Below are positions 9,312 through 18,701 of a stretch of DNA of 64,000 nt, piece by piece. The notes beneath the pieces were generated by a model, which did no database searches, was not told where the DNA came from, and was given only the letters and a program-made list of their open reading frames with translations. The position numbers and the translations under genes were made by a program. Source of the stretch: Crenothrix polyspora (lineage in GTDB: Bacteria > Pseudomonadota > Gammaproteobacteria > Methylococcales > Methylomonadaceae); assembly GCF_900163755.1 (NCBI RefSeq), contig NZ_FUKI01000101.1, positions 1 through 64,000 on the forward strand. Direction: 5' to 3'. Numbering within the stretch: position 1 is the first letter of the stretch; each line of letters starts with the position of its first letter.

Positions 9312-9611
9312 TTGTTGTACTCTACTGTTTTTAAAGGAGGGGTGGTGTGTTTGTCAGCACGGTTGTTATTTAACATTTGAAACGGTTAGATCTATCTAAT
9401 ACAGGGCTTTGTGTACTAAAAACGCACAAGTGTCTATCGATGTTAAATGCGAGGCGAGTGTTGAACCTAGCGTGTTGTCAGTGCAATACAGCATTATCTG
9501 GCCTGCAATGACGCGGGTTATCGATGTATTAGTGGATATATTTCAACATTTTGGACTAAGCCCGATGTTGCATTATTGAGACACAGCTATTATAGCAAAT
9601 AATGCGTGTGA
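9312..9611. other. Upstream region of bipA, no other feature recognised
   Basis: About 300 bp between the rhodanese and bipA genes, presumably holding the bipA promoter. A purine-rich TTTAAAGGAGG-like stretch lies immediately right of the bipA start in the complementary orientation, but no RNA gene or structured leader could be supported. Confidence 0.45.
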
Positions 9612-10004
9612 TTAACTTTGTTGCCAAGGTAAGCCAGAAAATCGCCAGCCCGCTTGGTTGCCACGGCGCTTGTGTGCGTCTAACGGACCTTCAAAACCAT
9701 CAGCGATGTTGATGAGGTGTTTATAACCTATAGCATCTAGCGCCAAAGCTGCATCTAATGAGCGTTGGCCACTGCGGCACAGTAATAAAATAGGGGTGGT
9801 GTAATCGGGCACGGTGTTGCTAACTTCGTTGATAAAATTATTATTGAGTTGCCAGTCGGGAGCTTCTTTCCAGGCAATATGTACAGCGCCGAGCGGATGA
9901 CCGACAAACAGATGTTCCATTTTGGTACGCACGTCGACAATCACTGCCGTAGGGTCACGTTGTAATAAAGCCCAGCATTGTTGTGGTGTTAAATTTTCTA
10001 TCAT
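9612..10004 (-). CDS. Rhodanese-like sulfurtransferase
   Basis: A 130-residue single rhodanese domain. Residues 18-27 give VIVDVRTKMEH, the substrate-side motif of the fold, and the active-site loop CRSGQRS contains the persulfide-forming cysteine with a basic residue following, as in thiosulfate- or polysulfide-handling family members. The tail GFEGPLDAHKRRGNQAGWRFSG is typical of small cytosolic rhodaneses of gammaproteobacteria. It is monocistronic. The acceptor is unknown. Confidence 0.85.
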   Translation of the reverse strand: MIENLTPQQCWALLQRDPTAVIVDVRTKMEHLFVGHPLGAVHIAWKEAPDWQLNNNFINEVSNTVPDYTTPILLLCRSGQRSLDAALALDAIGYKHLINIADGFEGPLDAHKRRGNQAGWRFSGLPWQQS

Positions 10005-10138
10005 AAACAGAAGCCTATGGGTTGTTTTGTCAAGGATATGCGGCGCAAGTGTATTGCACTGTTTGGTCGGCTATTATCGCAGTTATCAAGCACTGGTCAA
10101 GTAATCACAACAGATGTGATACTGCTGTTTTTGTTAGA

Positions 10139-11047
10139 TTATTCAGGCGGCGGCATACTAACGCGATGCTCTAGCCAATCTTGCAAAAAATCCATAAAGC
10201 TTTTTACTTTGGCAGATAAATATTTTCGATGCGGATATACTGCGTAGACATCCAGCGGCGGCAATAAATAATCTTCTAGTACGACTTTTAATTTGCCTTT
10301 TTCAATATCTCTGCCGACCACATAAAATGGCAGCATCACTAAACCTAAGCCATTAATGGCGGCAATGCGCACCGGCTCACCGACATTGGCCCATACCCGA
10401 CCTGAGACATTGATGGTGGTATAACCGGTTTCAGTTTTAAAGCGCCATTTGTCTTTGGGGGCAACTGCCCAGTTTACTAAGCAACTGTGATTCAATAAAT
10501 CTTGCGGTGTTTGCGGTACGCCGTGTTGTGCAAAATATTCAGGTGAGCCACAAGCTACCAGTAAAGACGTGGCGACTTTTCGCGCGACTAAGCTGCTGTC
10601 ATCTAACGCCCCTAAACAAATGGCGACATCAACGCCTTCATCCACCAAATCCATTGGGCCGTTTTGCAAAATCATTTCCACGGTTAAATCGGGGTGGATT
10701 TTTAAAAATTCGGCGACGGCACGGGCAATATGGGTTGAGCCAATGCCGTAGGGCGCACTGATACGTAACAAGCCACGCGGCTCGGTTTGTAAGTGGGTGA
10801 CGGCCGCTTCCATTTCTTCAACTTCGGTGAGTACGTGCTGGCAGCGTTCTAGGTAAGAAACGCCGACATCGGTTAAACTCAAGCTACGGGTGGTGCGATT
10901 AAATAACCGTGTGCCCAAATCGCTTTCCAGCGACATAATATGCTTGGTGGCCATCGCTCTGGAAATATCCAGTTCGCGTGCGCCCGCTGCAAAACTTCCG
11001 GCTTTGGCGACACGGACAAACACATTCATACTGGTTAATTTATCCAT
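10139..11047 (-). CDS. LysR-family transcriptional regulator
   Basis: A 302-residue LysR-type regulator. The winged helix-turn-helix covers residues 1-60 (MNVFVRVAKAGSFAAGAREL then SRAMATKHIMSLE), followed by the linker helix and a periplasmic-binding-protein-like effector domain (about 90-295). The opening DKLTSMNVFVRVAKAGSF places it in the large CrgA/AaeR-like branch, many members of which control quinone or aromatic-acid genes. No divergent target gene is adjacent, since the upstream side is filled by palindromic elements, so the regulon is not evident. Confidence 0.92.
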   Translation of the reverse strand: MDKLTSMNVFVRVAKAGSFAAGARELDISRAMATKHIMSLESDLGTRLFNRTTRSLSLTDVGVSYLERCQHVLTEVEEMEAAVTHLQTEPRGLLRISAPYGIGSTHIARAVAEFLKIHPDLTVEMILQNGPMDLVDEGVDVAICLGALDDSSLVARKVATSLLVACGSPEYFAQHGVPQTPQDLLNHSCLVNWAVAPKDKWRFKTETGYTTINVSGRVWANVGEPVRIAAINGLGLVMLPFYVVGRDIEKGKLKVVLEDYLLPPLDVYAVYPHRKYLSAKVKSFMDFLQDWLEHRVSMPPPE

Positions 11048-11085
11048 TGTGTTCTTATGTTCGGTGAGTTTAGTGTAGAAATATC

Positions 11086-11232
11086 GGCTACCCGTTTAAG
11101 TTGAGACACACTTGTAGGTTGGGGTGAGGTAACGAACCCCAACGATACGATCCATCATTATGTTGGGGGTTCCTAGCGTCACCCCAACCTACAGCGGACA
11201 TTCTTATTTTGTCTCATGTTAAGCGGATAGCC
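11086..11232. repeat. MITE-like element, family 2, copy A
   Basis: A 147-bp element with imperfect 23-bp terminal inverted repeats, GGCTACCCGTTTAAGTTGAG-ACA and its complement TGTCTCATGTTAAGCGGATA-GCC. It encloses a perfect inner pair TGTAGGTTGGGGTGA (11113-11127) and TCACCCCAACCTACA (11179-11193). It lies between the LysR gene and copy B and has no coding potential. Confidence 0.75.
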
Positions 11233-11308
11233 CAAAATACGGAATATATGGTTTTTTGTGCCTTTTGTGCCTTTTGTGTTTTTCGTGGACAACTAAATTG
11301 TAATTGTG

Positions 11309-11442
11309 GGCTATCCACTTAAGACGGGACAATAAACTACAACTACCGTTCGGCCTGAGCTTGTCGAAGGCTGTTATTCATGGTTCGACAAGCTCACCAC
11401 GAACGGCTTAACCTAAAACTGTCCCGCCTTAAGTGGGTAGCC
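11309..11442. repeat. MITE-like element, family 2, copy B
   Basis: A 134-bp element with 23-bp terminal repeats GGCTATCCACTTAAGACGGG-ACA and TGTCCCGCCTTAAGTGGGTA-GCC. The ends match copy A in motif and length, but the core is different: two facing REP-like palindromes (CTGAGCTTGTCGAA and TTCGACAAGCTCA). It is followed at 35 bp by the end of rsmD. Confidence 0.78.
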
Positions 11443-11476
11443 TAATTGTGGAGTTCTTGCGTGGTTTTACCTAACA

Positions 11477-12028
11477 TTAGCCACGCTCAAATAACTGATA
11501 CGCCACTTCTCCGGCTGTTTTATGCTTTAATACCTGCCAATTAGCCGGTAAACCGGATAGCGTGAGTGACCGTTCAGTTTCTATATAAATCTTGGCGTGC
11601 GGATTTAGCCAACCGTTATTTTCCAGTGTCAAGCAGGTCGTTGGCACGAGATCTTTAGTAAACGGGGGGTCAATAAATACCACATCAAAGCCTTGCGCAG
11701 TCGCCGCTAAAAAACGCGACACTTCCGTTTGCGCAATGCTAATCTGCTGAGCCGACAACATCGCCACATTGTTTTTTAACGACAGGCAAACCTGCGCGTT
11801 GCTTTCTACCAGTACAACAGATTTAGCGCCTCTGGAGGCCGCTTCAAATCCCAGTGCGCCGCTGCCTGCGTACAAATCCAAACACGTCTTGCCAGCAATA
11901 TCATAGTGCAGCCAATTAAACAGCGTCTCCCGTACCCGTGCCGGTGTCGGCCTAAGGCCAGGTGCATCGCTAAACGTAATATTACGGCTACGCCATGCCC
12001 CACCAATAATACGTAGCTTATTTTGCAC
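11477..12028 (-). CDS. rsmD: 16S rRNA (guanine-966-N2)-methyltransferase RsmD
   Basis: A 183-residue SAM-dependent methyltransferase that modifies G966 of 16S rRNA. The N-terminal LRIIGGAWRSRNI and RPTPARVRETLFNWL motifs, the SAM-binding DLYAGSGALGFEAASRGA and the catalytic FIDPPF are diagnostic. Its start overlaps the end of the upstream M16 peptidase gene by 11 bp, so it is translated from the same transcript. The rsmD-M16 pairing is common in gammaproteobacteria. Confidence 0.96.
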   Translation of the reverse strand: MQNKLRIIGGAWRSRNITFSDAPGLRPTPARVRETLFNWLHYDIAGKTCLDLYAGSGALGFEAASRGAKSVVLVESNAQVCLSLKNNVAMLSAQQISIAQTEVSRFLAATAQGFDVVFIDPPFTKDLVPTTCLTLENNGWLNPHAKIYIETERSLTLSGLPANWQVLKHKTAGEVAYQLFERG

Positions 12029-13340
12029 TGTCGGTTGTCGCCTGCTTCAGCTGACCTGCGGTCACGGTTTGCAATAATTGTGGATTAACACGGCGCTGAA
12101 ACGCACTGACAATCTCTGCTACAGTCACTTTTTCTATACTTTGCTGAAAGGTATCCAGATAATCCAGTGGCAAGTCGTAAAAGCCGATCATCGCCACATA
12201 ATTGGCCAGTTCCTTATTGGTATCAAAGCGCATGGCAAAACCACCGACGATATTTTGCTTGGCAGCGGTTAATTCCTCTGGGGTTGGGCCTTTGGTAATA
12301 TAGTCGCTTAAGGTTTTATTGAGCACTTCCAAGGCTTGCTGGGTTTGGTCATTACGGGTTTGTAAACCAATGGTAAACGGACCTTGTTTTAACAACGGCG
12401 AAAATGAACTGGACGCGCTATAGGCCAAGCCACGTTTTTCACGTACTTCATCAAATAATTTAGACACCAAACCACTGCCACCTAATACATGATTGCCGAC
12501 GTAGAGCGGGAAATAATCCGGATCTTTCCGGTAACTGCCGGGCAAACCCACCAAAACATGGGTTTGTGAGGAAGGGAATTCGATATGTTGCACACTGGCT
12601 TTACTGGGCATAGTAACATCAGGCAACGCGTCTGGCTTCTGGCCGGTTGGCAAGCCAGCCAGCAATTTTTCAGCAGTTTGTTCCGCTTGTTGTTTGCTTA
12701 AATTACCAACGATCACCACCATTGCATTGGCGGCGACATAGTGTTGTTTATAAAACTCTTTCAGATCTTTCGCTGTCAGCGCCGCAACAGTTTTGATAAC
12801 ACCAGCGGTGGGGTGAGCATACGGGTGTTCGCCGTAGATGGCATTGGAAAACGCGATGCCAGCCAAATCCCCCGGCGATTCTTCGGTTTGCTTGAGCATA
12901 GCCAGCGTGCGTTTTTGTTCGCGGCTAAAATCGTTTTTACTAAAAGCAGGCTTGGTTAAAATAAGCTGTAGGGTGTCCAGGGCTTTATTAAACAAGGCGG
13001 GATCAGTTAAGCTGCGCAAAGACACGGTAGCCAAATCGGTACTGGCACCGGCACTAAAAATAGCACCGACGCTTTCAAAACGCTTGGCGATATCGTCAGC
13101 GTTTAAATCAGCTGCGCCGCTGTCCAGCAAATCTGCGGTAAACGAGGCCACGCCAAATTGCTTGCCATCACGGGCGCTACCCGCATCAAACACCACCTGA
13201 ATGTCCGCCATCGGCAAACCATCGGCTTGTACGTAGTACACACGACTGCCTTGTGCGGTGCGCCAATTTTCAATTTTTGCAGCCGCCCACGCGCTGTTAC
13301 AGGCCAGCAATAACAATAAACACACTAAACGTTTTGGCAT
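12018..13340 (-). CDS. M16-family peptidase homologue, inactive-type partner
   Basis: A 440-residue exported protein (signal peptide ending near NSAWA-AA) of the insulinase/M16 fold. The HxxEH zinc motif is absent. The corresponding segment reads GVASFTADLLDSGA, which is the usual state of the non-catalytic half in two-subunit M16 enzymes. The C-terminal half keeps the substrate-binding signature RGLAYSASSSFSP (R/Y motif). Start and stop overlap its catalytic partner by one base (TAATG), so a heterodimeric periplasmic or membrane-associated protease is likely. The natural substrate is unknown. Confidence 0.9.
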   Translation of the reverse strand: MPKRLVCLLLLLACNSAWAAAKIENWRTAQGSRVYYVQADGLPMADIQVVFDAGSARDGKQFGVASFTADLLDSGAADLNADDIAKRFESVGAIFSAGASTDLATVSLRSLTDPALFNKALDTLQLILTKPAFSKNDFSREQKRTLAMLKQTEESPGDLAGIAFSNAIYGEHPYAHPTAGVIKTVAALTAKDLKEFYKQHYVAANAMVVIVGNLSKQQAEQTAEKLLAGLPTGQKPDALPDVTMPSKASVQHIEFPSSQTHVLVGLPGSYRKDPDYFPLYVGNHVLGGSGLVSKLFDEVREKRGLAYSASSSFSPLLKQGPFTIGLQTRNDQTQQALEVLNKTLSDYITKGPTPEELTAAKQNIVGGFAMRFDTNKELANYVAMIGFYDLPLDYLDTFQQSIEKVTVAEIVSAFQRRVNPQLLQTVTAGQLKQATTDSAK

Positions 13341-14719
13341 TATTTTGCTCCCTTTTTAGCAGCAGGTTTTTCGGTTTTTTCGGTCTTTTCAGAATTATTG
13401 ATGGCTTGCGGTTCCAGATAGGCAATGTTCAAATGATCTTCAATCAGGTATTTTTTGGCCACAGCACGAATTTGCTCAGCGGTGACCTGATTGACTTTTT
13501 CAACGTAGTCATCGGCTTTTTTCCAGCCCAAACCCACGGTTTCCAACATGCCTAGCTGCATAGCCTGATAAAAATTGGAATCTTTTTCGTAGACATTGCT
13601 GGCCAAAACTTGCGCTTTTATGCGCTGCAATTCGTCGCTACTGACCAAGTCTTTTTGCAACTTGGTGATCTCGGCTTTTAAGGCGGTTTCTAAATCGTGT
13701 ACAGTTTTGCCTTCGTTGGGCGTGGCTTGCAGTTCAAACAAGGTTGGTAGTCGATCCGTCATGTTATAGCCTGCACCTGCCGATACAGCAAGCTGCTTGC
13801 CGCGCACTAAACCTGAGGTTAACCTCGCACTGCTGCCACCATCTAACACACCGGCTAATACTTCTAGCGCATAGGCTTCCCATTCGGGATCGGCGGTTTT
13901 TAATACCGGCACTTTATAACCCATGATCAGGTACGGCAGTTTGGCGGGTAATTTTACCGTTATTTTGCGCACACCGAGTTGCTCGACTTCGGTTTGGGGT
14001 TTTAAGGTTTCAATGTCACTGGTTTTTAATGCACCAAAATATTTTTGCGCCAGATCAAATACTTCTTGCGGCTTAACATCGCCCACTACCACCAAGGTGG
14101 CATTATTGGGCGCGTACCAGCGTTGATACCACGCTTGCAAATCTTTCACGGTATACGCGGCAATATCAGCAGGCCAGCCGATGACTGGATTTTTGTACGG
14201 GCTGTTGCTAAACGCCATGGCCATAAAATGCTCCTGCATTTTGGCTTGTGGGTTGTCATCGGTGCGCATACGGCGCTCTTCGGTGACCACTTGTAATTCT
14301 TTTTTCAGCTCTTCGGGCAATAAATGCAAATAGCGCATTCGGTCGGCTTCAAGCTCCAAGCTCACCGATAATTTGTCAGCCGACATGGTTTGAAAAAAAG
14401 CGGTGTAATCTTGGCCGGTAAAGGCATTTTCATCACCGCCGTTGGCGGCAATAATTTTGGAGAATTCACCGGCGGGGTGTTTGTCTGTGCCTTTAAACAT
14501 CATGTGTTCTAACATGTGCGACGCGCCGGTAATGCCACCAGGCTCATAACTGGAGCCGACTTTGTACCACACTTGCGATACCATTACCGGTGAGCGGTGG
14601 TCTTCTTTTACTAAAACTTTAAAGCCGTTACGCAAGGTGTGTTCAGATACTTTGCTAACGGTTGCGCTGGCCAATACCGGCACAGCTAATAACACGAGTC
14701 CTATTAATTGTTTGTACAT
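13340..14719 (-). CDS. M16-family zinc metallopeptidase, catalytic subunit
   Basis: A 459-residue exported protease with signal peptide (residues 1-19). The inverted zinc motif HMLEHMMFKGT supplies HxxEH, and the distal Glu lies in the segment ELQVVTEERRMRTDDNP about 75 residues later, as in PqqL/insulinase enzymes. The last 25 residues are Lys/Glu/Ala-rich and probably disordered. It heads an overlapping three-gene run with the non-catalytic homologue and rsmD. A role in degrading peptides in the periplasm is expected from the family. Confidence 0.93.
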   Translation of the reverse strand: MYKQLIGLVLLAVPVLASATVSKVSEHTLRNGFKVLVKEDHRSPVMVSQVWYKVGSSYEPGGITGASHMLEHMMFKGTDKHPAGEFSKIIAANGGDENAFTGQDYTAFFQTMSADKLSVSLELEADRMRYLHLLPEELKKELQVVTEERRMRTDDNPQAKMQEHFMAMAFSNSPYKNPVIGWPADIAAYTVKDLQAWYQRWYAPNNATLVVVGDVKPQEVFDLAQKYFGALKTSDIETLKPQTEVEQLGVRKITVKLPAKLPYLIMGYKVPVLKTADPEWEAYALEVLAGVLDGGSSARLTSGLVRGKQLAVSAGAGYNMTDRLPTLFELQATPNEGKTVHDLETALKAEITKLQKDLVSSDELQRIKAQVLASNVYEKDSNFYQAMQLGMLETVGLGWKKADDYVEKVNQVTAEQIRAVAKKYLIEDHLNIAYLEPQAINNSEKTEKTEKPAAKKGAK

Positions 14720-14819
14720 AACTCTCCCTTTAGTAAAAAGCTAGTCCTTCGGACTATTTCAATAATCAATGGTTCACTGTATTCTATTGGATAATTAAAA
14801 AGTTGGAAGTTATAAATTA

Positions 14820-15719
14820 ATGCAAAAGCCATCTACCCACAGACCCGCTACCTGGCAATGTTACCTGAATTTGTGTAAATCTAACGTTGTTATCGAAATG
14901 ATTTTCACCTCAACGGTCGGCATGTTATTGGCTGTTCCGCTATTTCCGCCGTGGTCTGCACTTATTTACGGTAATTTGGGGATTGCATTAGCCGCTGCAT
15001 CGGCGGCGGCTATTAACCATTATGTGGACAGAGACATTGATAAAAAACTCAATCCGCATCGCCCGATTCCTATGGGGTATTTAACGCCGCAACAAGTGAT
15101 ACAGTTTGCAGCGGTGGTCGGCGTTTTGGCTATGTTAATACTGTTAATATTGGTTAATACCTTAACTGCGGTACTCACATTATTGTCCATGTTTGGGTAC
15201 GCCATTATCTATACCCAATATTTAAAGCGTATGACCTCGCAAAACATCGTTATTGGCGGTGCGTTTGGTGCAACACCGCCGTTATTGGGCTGGTGTGCGG
15301 TAACCGGTAGCATACATCCGCATGCTATCTTATTGGTATTGATTATTTTTGTGTGGACGCCGCCGCATTTTTGGCCGTTATCCATTGCTCGGCTGGAAAA
15401 ATACCAGCAAATTTTTCTCGACCATAAAATCCCCATGTTACCGGTTACTCACGGGGTTAATCACACCCGTTTACACATTCTTTTATACAGTATATTGCTG
15501 CTGATCGTCACCGTGTTGCCTTATCTTACCCACATGAGTGGTTTGATTTATCTGGCCATTGCTGTGCCGATGGGCTTAGGGTTTATTTATTATGCGTTGT
15601 TAATGATGCGTAACAAAGACGCAAAAACCGCTATGACCACGTTTTGGTATTCAATTGTGTATATTACCGTGTTGTTTGCCGCACTGTTAATCGATCATTA
15701 TTTTCGTATCACCTTATGA
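14820..15719 (+). CDS. cyoE: Protoheme IX farnesyltransferase (heme O synthase)
   Basis: A 299-residue inner-membrane prenyltransferase of the UbiA superfamily that converts heme B to heme O for cytochrome oxidases. The first Asp-rich motif NHYVDRDIDKK is present, with HRPIPMGYLTP after it and the second polar loop at DHKIPMLPV. About nine membrane segments are predicted. The stop overlaps the next start as ATGA, so cyoE and trpD2 are translationally coupled. No cytochrome oxidase subunit genes are adjacent, which leaves open which oxidase it serves. Confidence 0.96.
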   Translation: MQKPSTHRPATWQCYLNLCKSNVVIEMIFTSTVGMLLAVPLFPPWSALIYGNLGIALAAASAAAINHYVDRDIDKKLNPHRPIPMGYLTPQQVIQFAAVVGVLAMLILLILVNTLTAVLTLLSMFGYAIIYTQYLKRMTSQNIVIGGAFGATPPLLGWCAVTGSIHPHAILLVLIIFVWTPPHFWPLSIARLEKYQQIFLDHKIPMLPVTHGVNHTRLHILLYSILLLIVTVLPYLTHMSGLIYLAIAVPMGLGFIYYALLMMRNKDAKTAMTTFWYSIVYITVLFAALLIDHYFRITL

Positions 15720-16723
15720 CCTTTACTCACCACGAACAAACCAATCAGCCTGAGCATGTGTTTGCAGAGTTTATCCGCATACTGGGCAAAGGCAAAAAAG
15801 GCTCGCGGCCTTTAACGCAAGATGAAGCCTACCGCGCCATGCGCCTAATTATGGCTGATAAAGTATTGCCTGTGCAACTGGGCGCATTCTTAATGTTAAT
15901 GCGTGTAAAAGAAGAAACGCCGGAAGAATTAGCTGGTTTTGTCCTGGCGGCCAGAGCCGCTTGTGGCATGGTAGCTGACGAGGTACACATTGATCTGGAC
16001 TGGTCATCTTATGCCGGTAAGCGTCGGCATTTACCGTGGTTTTTATTGTCAGCCTTATTACTGGCTCATAATGGCATTAATGTGTTTATGCACGGTGCTA
16101 AAGGTCCGTCGGCGGATCGTGTGTATACCGAAGACATGTTGTCGTTTTTGGGTTTGCGGGCGGCTACCTCGGTGGCAGAGGCTAAGCAGCAACTGTTAGC
16201 ACAGCATTTTAGCTATCTTTCTTTAGAGCATTTTTGCTCTAAGCTGCATGAGATTATTGAGCTGCGTCCGGTACTGGGTTTACGTTCGCCCGTACATACC
16301 TTGGTGCGTTTGTTAAATCCGTTTAATGCACCGTGCAGTATTCAGGGAATTTTTCATCCGGGTTACCGGCCAGTGCATCAATTGGCTGCACAGTTGTTAA
16401 ACCAACCCCATGCGGCGGTGTTAAAAGGCGATGGCGGTGAAACTGAGTGTAATCCGGATGTGGAATGTTTAGTGCAAAGCGTCCATAACGGCGTATTATC
16501 AGATGAAATCTGGCCCGCGTTATTTGCACGCCGACATGTAAAGCCTGAGCAGCTTGATCCTAAACAATTAGCCTTGGTTTGGCACGGTGAGCTTGTGGAT
16601 GAATATGCCCAAGCGGCGGTGATAGGCACGGCGGCGGTCGCGTTAAAGTTGTTGGGTAAGGCGACTACGCAGCAGGAAGCGCAGGCGTTGGCGGCGGATT
16701 TTTGGCGAGATCGATTAAAATAG
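15716..16723 (+). CDS. ybiB: TrpD2/YbiB-type DNA-binding glycosyltransferase-fold protein
   Basis: A 335-residue protein of the anthranilate phosphoribosyltransferase fold. The N-terminal helical domain (QDEAYRAMRLIMADKVLPVQ) and the C-terminal region (VLKGDGGETECNPD) match the TrpD2/YbiB group, which lost the tryptophan-pathway activity and binds nucleic acid. The phosphoribosyl-pyrophosphate loop is not typical of TrpD (MHGAKGPSADRVYTEDML), which supports the TrpD2 assignment. I chose the ATG that overlaps the cyoE stop. The longer frame starting at 15644 lies inside cyoE. Confidence 0.85.
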   Translation: MTFTHHEQTNQPEHVFAEFIRILGKGKKGSRPLTQDEAYRAMRLIMADKVLPVQLGAFLMLMRVKEETPEELAGFVLAARAACGMVADEVHIDLDWSSYAGKRRHLPWFLLSALLLAHNGINVFMHGAKGPSADRVYTEDMLSFLGLRAATSVAEAKQQLLAQHFSYLSLEHFCSKLHEIIELRPVLGLRSPVHTLVRLLNPFNAPCSIQGIFHPGYRPVHQLAAQLLNQPHAAVLKGDGGETECNPDVECLVQSVHNGVLSDEIWPALFARRHVKPEQLDPKQLALVWHGELVDEYAQAAVIGTAAVALKLLGKATTQQEAQALAADFWRDRLK

Positions 16724-16902
16724 ACCGTGGTTTTACCGCTTAGGAACGCGTACGTCACGGCTGAGTTTAACTCGCGTTGTGCGGATAAATCTGCACCTAC
16801 ACTAAAAAAAATTGTTCAATGGCGCTCAGATGTTTCTAAGCAAAAAATTTGCAACCCTGTGATGCTTTTTCTTCATTTAAAAACTTCAGTAAGCACTTTC
16901 TT

Positions 16903-17391
16903 ATGAAAATATCACTCATTGTTGCGATGGCACGCAATGGCGTTATTGGTCTTGACGGCCAAATGCCGTGGCATTTGTCGGCAGATCTTAAGCATTTTAA
17001 AAAAATAACTTTGGGCTCGCCGATTATTATGGGGCGAAAAACCTTTGAGTCCATCGGCAGGCCGCTACCCGGTCGTAGCAATATTATTATCAGTAGAAAT
17101 CCTGATTATCAACAAGACGGTTGCACGGTGTTTGACAGTATTGACGCGGCGTTAAAGCACTGTTGCACGACGGTATCGCGTGTTTTTATTATTGGTGGTT
17201 CCACGTTGTATCAAACTACATTGGCATATGCAGATACTTTGTATGTGACAGATATACAACAAGATTTTTTAGGAGATAGCTTTTTTCCCGTCTTGGATAA
17301 AGAGCAGTGGTTAGAAACAGCACGCGAAGATGTAAATGATGACCCTGATGTGTCATTTAGTTACAGTTTTATAACTTATCAACGTAAGTAA
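16903..17391 (+). CDS. folA: Dihydrofolate reductase
   Basis: A 162-residue NADPH-dependent reductase that makes tetrahydrofolate. It begins MKISLIVAMARNGVIG, continues with MPWHLSADLKHFKK (Trp and Asp of the active site) and IIMGRKTFESIGRPLPGR (cofactor binding), and has FIIGGSTLYQTTL in the second half. Length is that of chromosomal FolA. The ATG at 16903 aligns with the family start. An upstream in-frame ATG at 16849 would add 18 residues with no family counterpart. Confidence 0.97.
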   Translation: MKISLIVAMARNGVIGLDGQMPWHLSADLKHFKKITLGSPIIMGRKTFESIGRPLPGRSNIIISRNPDYQQDGCTVFDSIDAALKHCCTTVSRVFIIGGSTLYQTTLAYADTLYVTDIQQDFLGDSFFPVLDKEQWLETAREDVNDDPDVSFSYSFITYQRK

Positions 17392-17730
17392 GTGTAGTTG
17401 ACAGTATTGCCAACAAGGGTTAGATGGACTGATAAAAGGCAGTTTGTCTTGCTTGCTACGTGTTTAGAGTTTCGGGAGTCAGTTGCTTATTTTTCTTTAT
17501 AGACTTTCAAATAAATAACGCCACTGATTACTCTGTAACATGCTGATTAAAAATAATTTTATTTTCACAAAATGGAAGTTATTTATCTGAAAAACTATAG
17601 ATAAAGTTTATTGCTGCATTGCTCAGTTAGGTGTATTATCGAATCGAATAGTATAAATAAACGCAATGTCAAGTTTACAGTGATAAAACAGATACACCCT
17701 ATGTAAATAACAGAAAATAAGAAGCTTACG
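17392..17730. other. Intergenic region before the DUF1566 array
   Basis: About 340 AT-rich bases between folA and the first DUF1566 gene. It should contain the promoter of the array, and TAATTTTATTTTCAC-like AT tracts are present, but I cannot assign boxes. No RNA gene or coding sequence was seen. Confidence 0.45.
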
Positions 17731-18528
17731 ATGATTTTTAATCCAAGTCCCCATCAAGGCTTTAAGCCTGTACTCATCGTTGCCGGATTACTGTTGGCCT
17801 TGCCCTTTAGCCATATGGCCTTAAGTGCCGCCGTTGTTAAACTCGCTCCAAAACCCGTTTACAAAATACCGCTTAACGACACCGGTATTGCTACTTGTTC
17901 AAATGAATCTAAAAGTGGCTTGCCTTGCCCAGTCGTGGGTTTTCCTGGCCAAGATGCCCAATACGGCCGCGATAAAACGCACAACAACAATGCTGACGGC
18001 CACGCCGGTTTTAGTTTTACCAAAATCAGCAACACGGGCAAGGCGTTAGCGGCCAGTGCCAAGAACTGGAATTGTGTAAAAGACAACGTAACGCGCCTGA
18101 TGTGGGAAGTTAAGGCCAATGACAAAAGTTTGCACGATATGAACTGGACCTACAGTTGGTATAACCCCGATAACAAAACTAATGGTGGTGCTGAAGGTTA
18201 TCAAAACGCGGGTAAGTGTGTAAATACTATAAGCTGCGATACCGATGCCTATGTAAAAGCGGTTAACAAGGCCGGTTGGTGTGGCTATAAAGACTGGCGC
18301 ATGCCCACTCGAATGGAATTAATAGTTTTGGCCTCATTAAATGGGATGGATCCAGCACTGGATAAAAAGTACTTCCCTGAGTCCAATATTTTGATGTTTT
18401 GGTCGTCGTCTCCTTCTGTCGACACTGTCATCCGAGCATGGCTCTTCGTCTTCAACAACGGCGGCTACAGTGATAACGACTTCAAGGGTTACGGCCATCA
18501 GGTGCGGTTAGTGCGTAGCGGACAGTGA
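17731..18528 (+). CDS. Exported DUF1566 protein, long type, unit 1 (A1)
   Basis: A 265-residue protein with a signal peptide ending around HMALSA. Its N-terminal part carries PLNDTGIATCSN and GFPGQDAQYGRD, unique to the long type. From about residue 110 onward is the DUF1566/Lcl_C domain: VTRLMWEVK, GYKDWRMPTRMELIVL, KKYFPES, FWSSSPS and the terminal VRLVRSGQ. This domain has a C-type-lectin-like fold and usually binds ligands on the cell surface. The segment between FWSSSP and the terminal VRLVR (about residues 230-257) differs from all sister genes. It is the first gene of the array and the ligand is unknown. Confidence 0.85.
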   Translation: MIFNPSPHQGFKPVLIVAGLLLALPFSHMALSAAVVKLAPKPVYKIPLNDTGIATCSNESKSGLPCPVVGFPGQDAQYGRDKTHNNNADGHAGFSFTKISNTGKALAASAKNWNCVKDNVTRLMWEVKANDKSLHDMNWTYSWYNPDNKTNGGAEGYQNAGKCVNTISCDTDAYVKAVNKAGWCGYKDWRMPTRMELIVLASLNGMDPALDKKYFPESNILMFWSSSPSVDTVIRAWLFVFNNGGYSDNDFKGYGHQVRLVRSGQ

Positions 18529-18701
18529 TTCTGTCTTTTGCTGATGCCAAGAATCAATAGCTCTATCTGTTGGGCGGGATATCATGACTGTTGAGCCAAA
18601 ATATTGTCGACTATAGTAAGGTAACCGGCTTTGTATGCTGCTAAACAGGCTTAAAATACCACTTTGTTTACCGTTAAATCTTTAAAATCGGAGTAACGTT
18701 A

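Noticed and set aside
16736-16760. TAGGAACGCGTACGT resembling a family-3 end
   Set aside because: Only about 12 bases match and no partner end is found. It is too weak to call a remnant.
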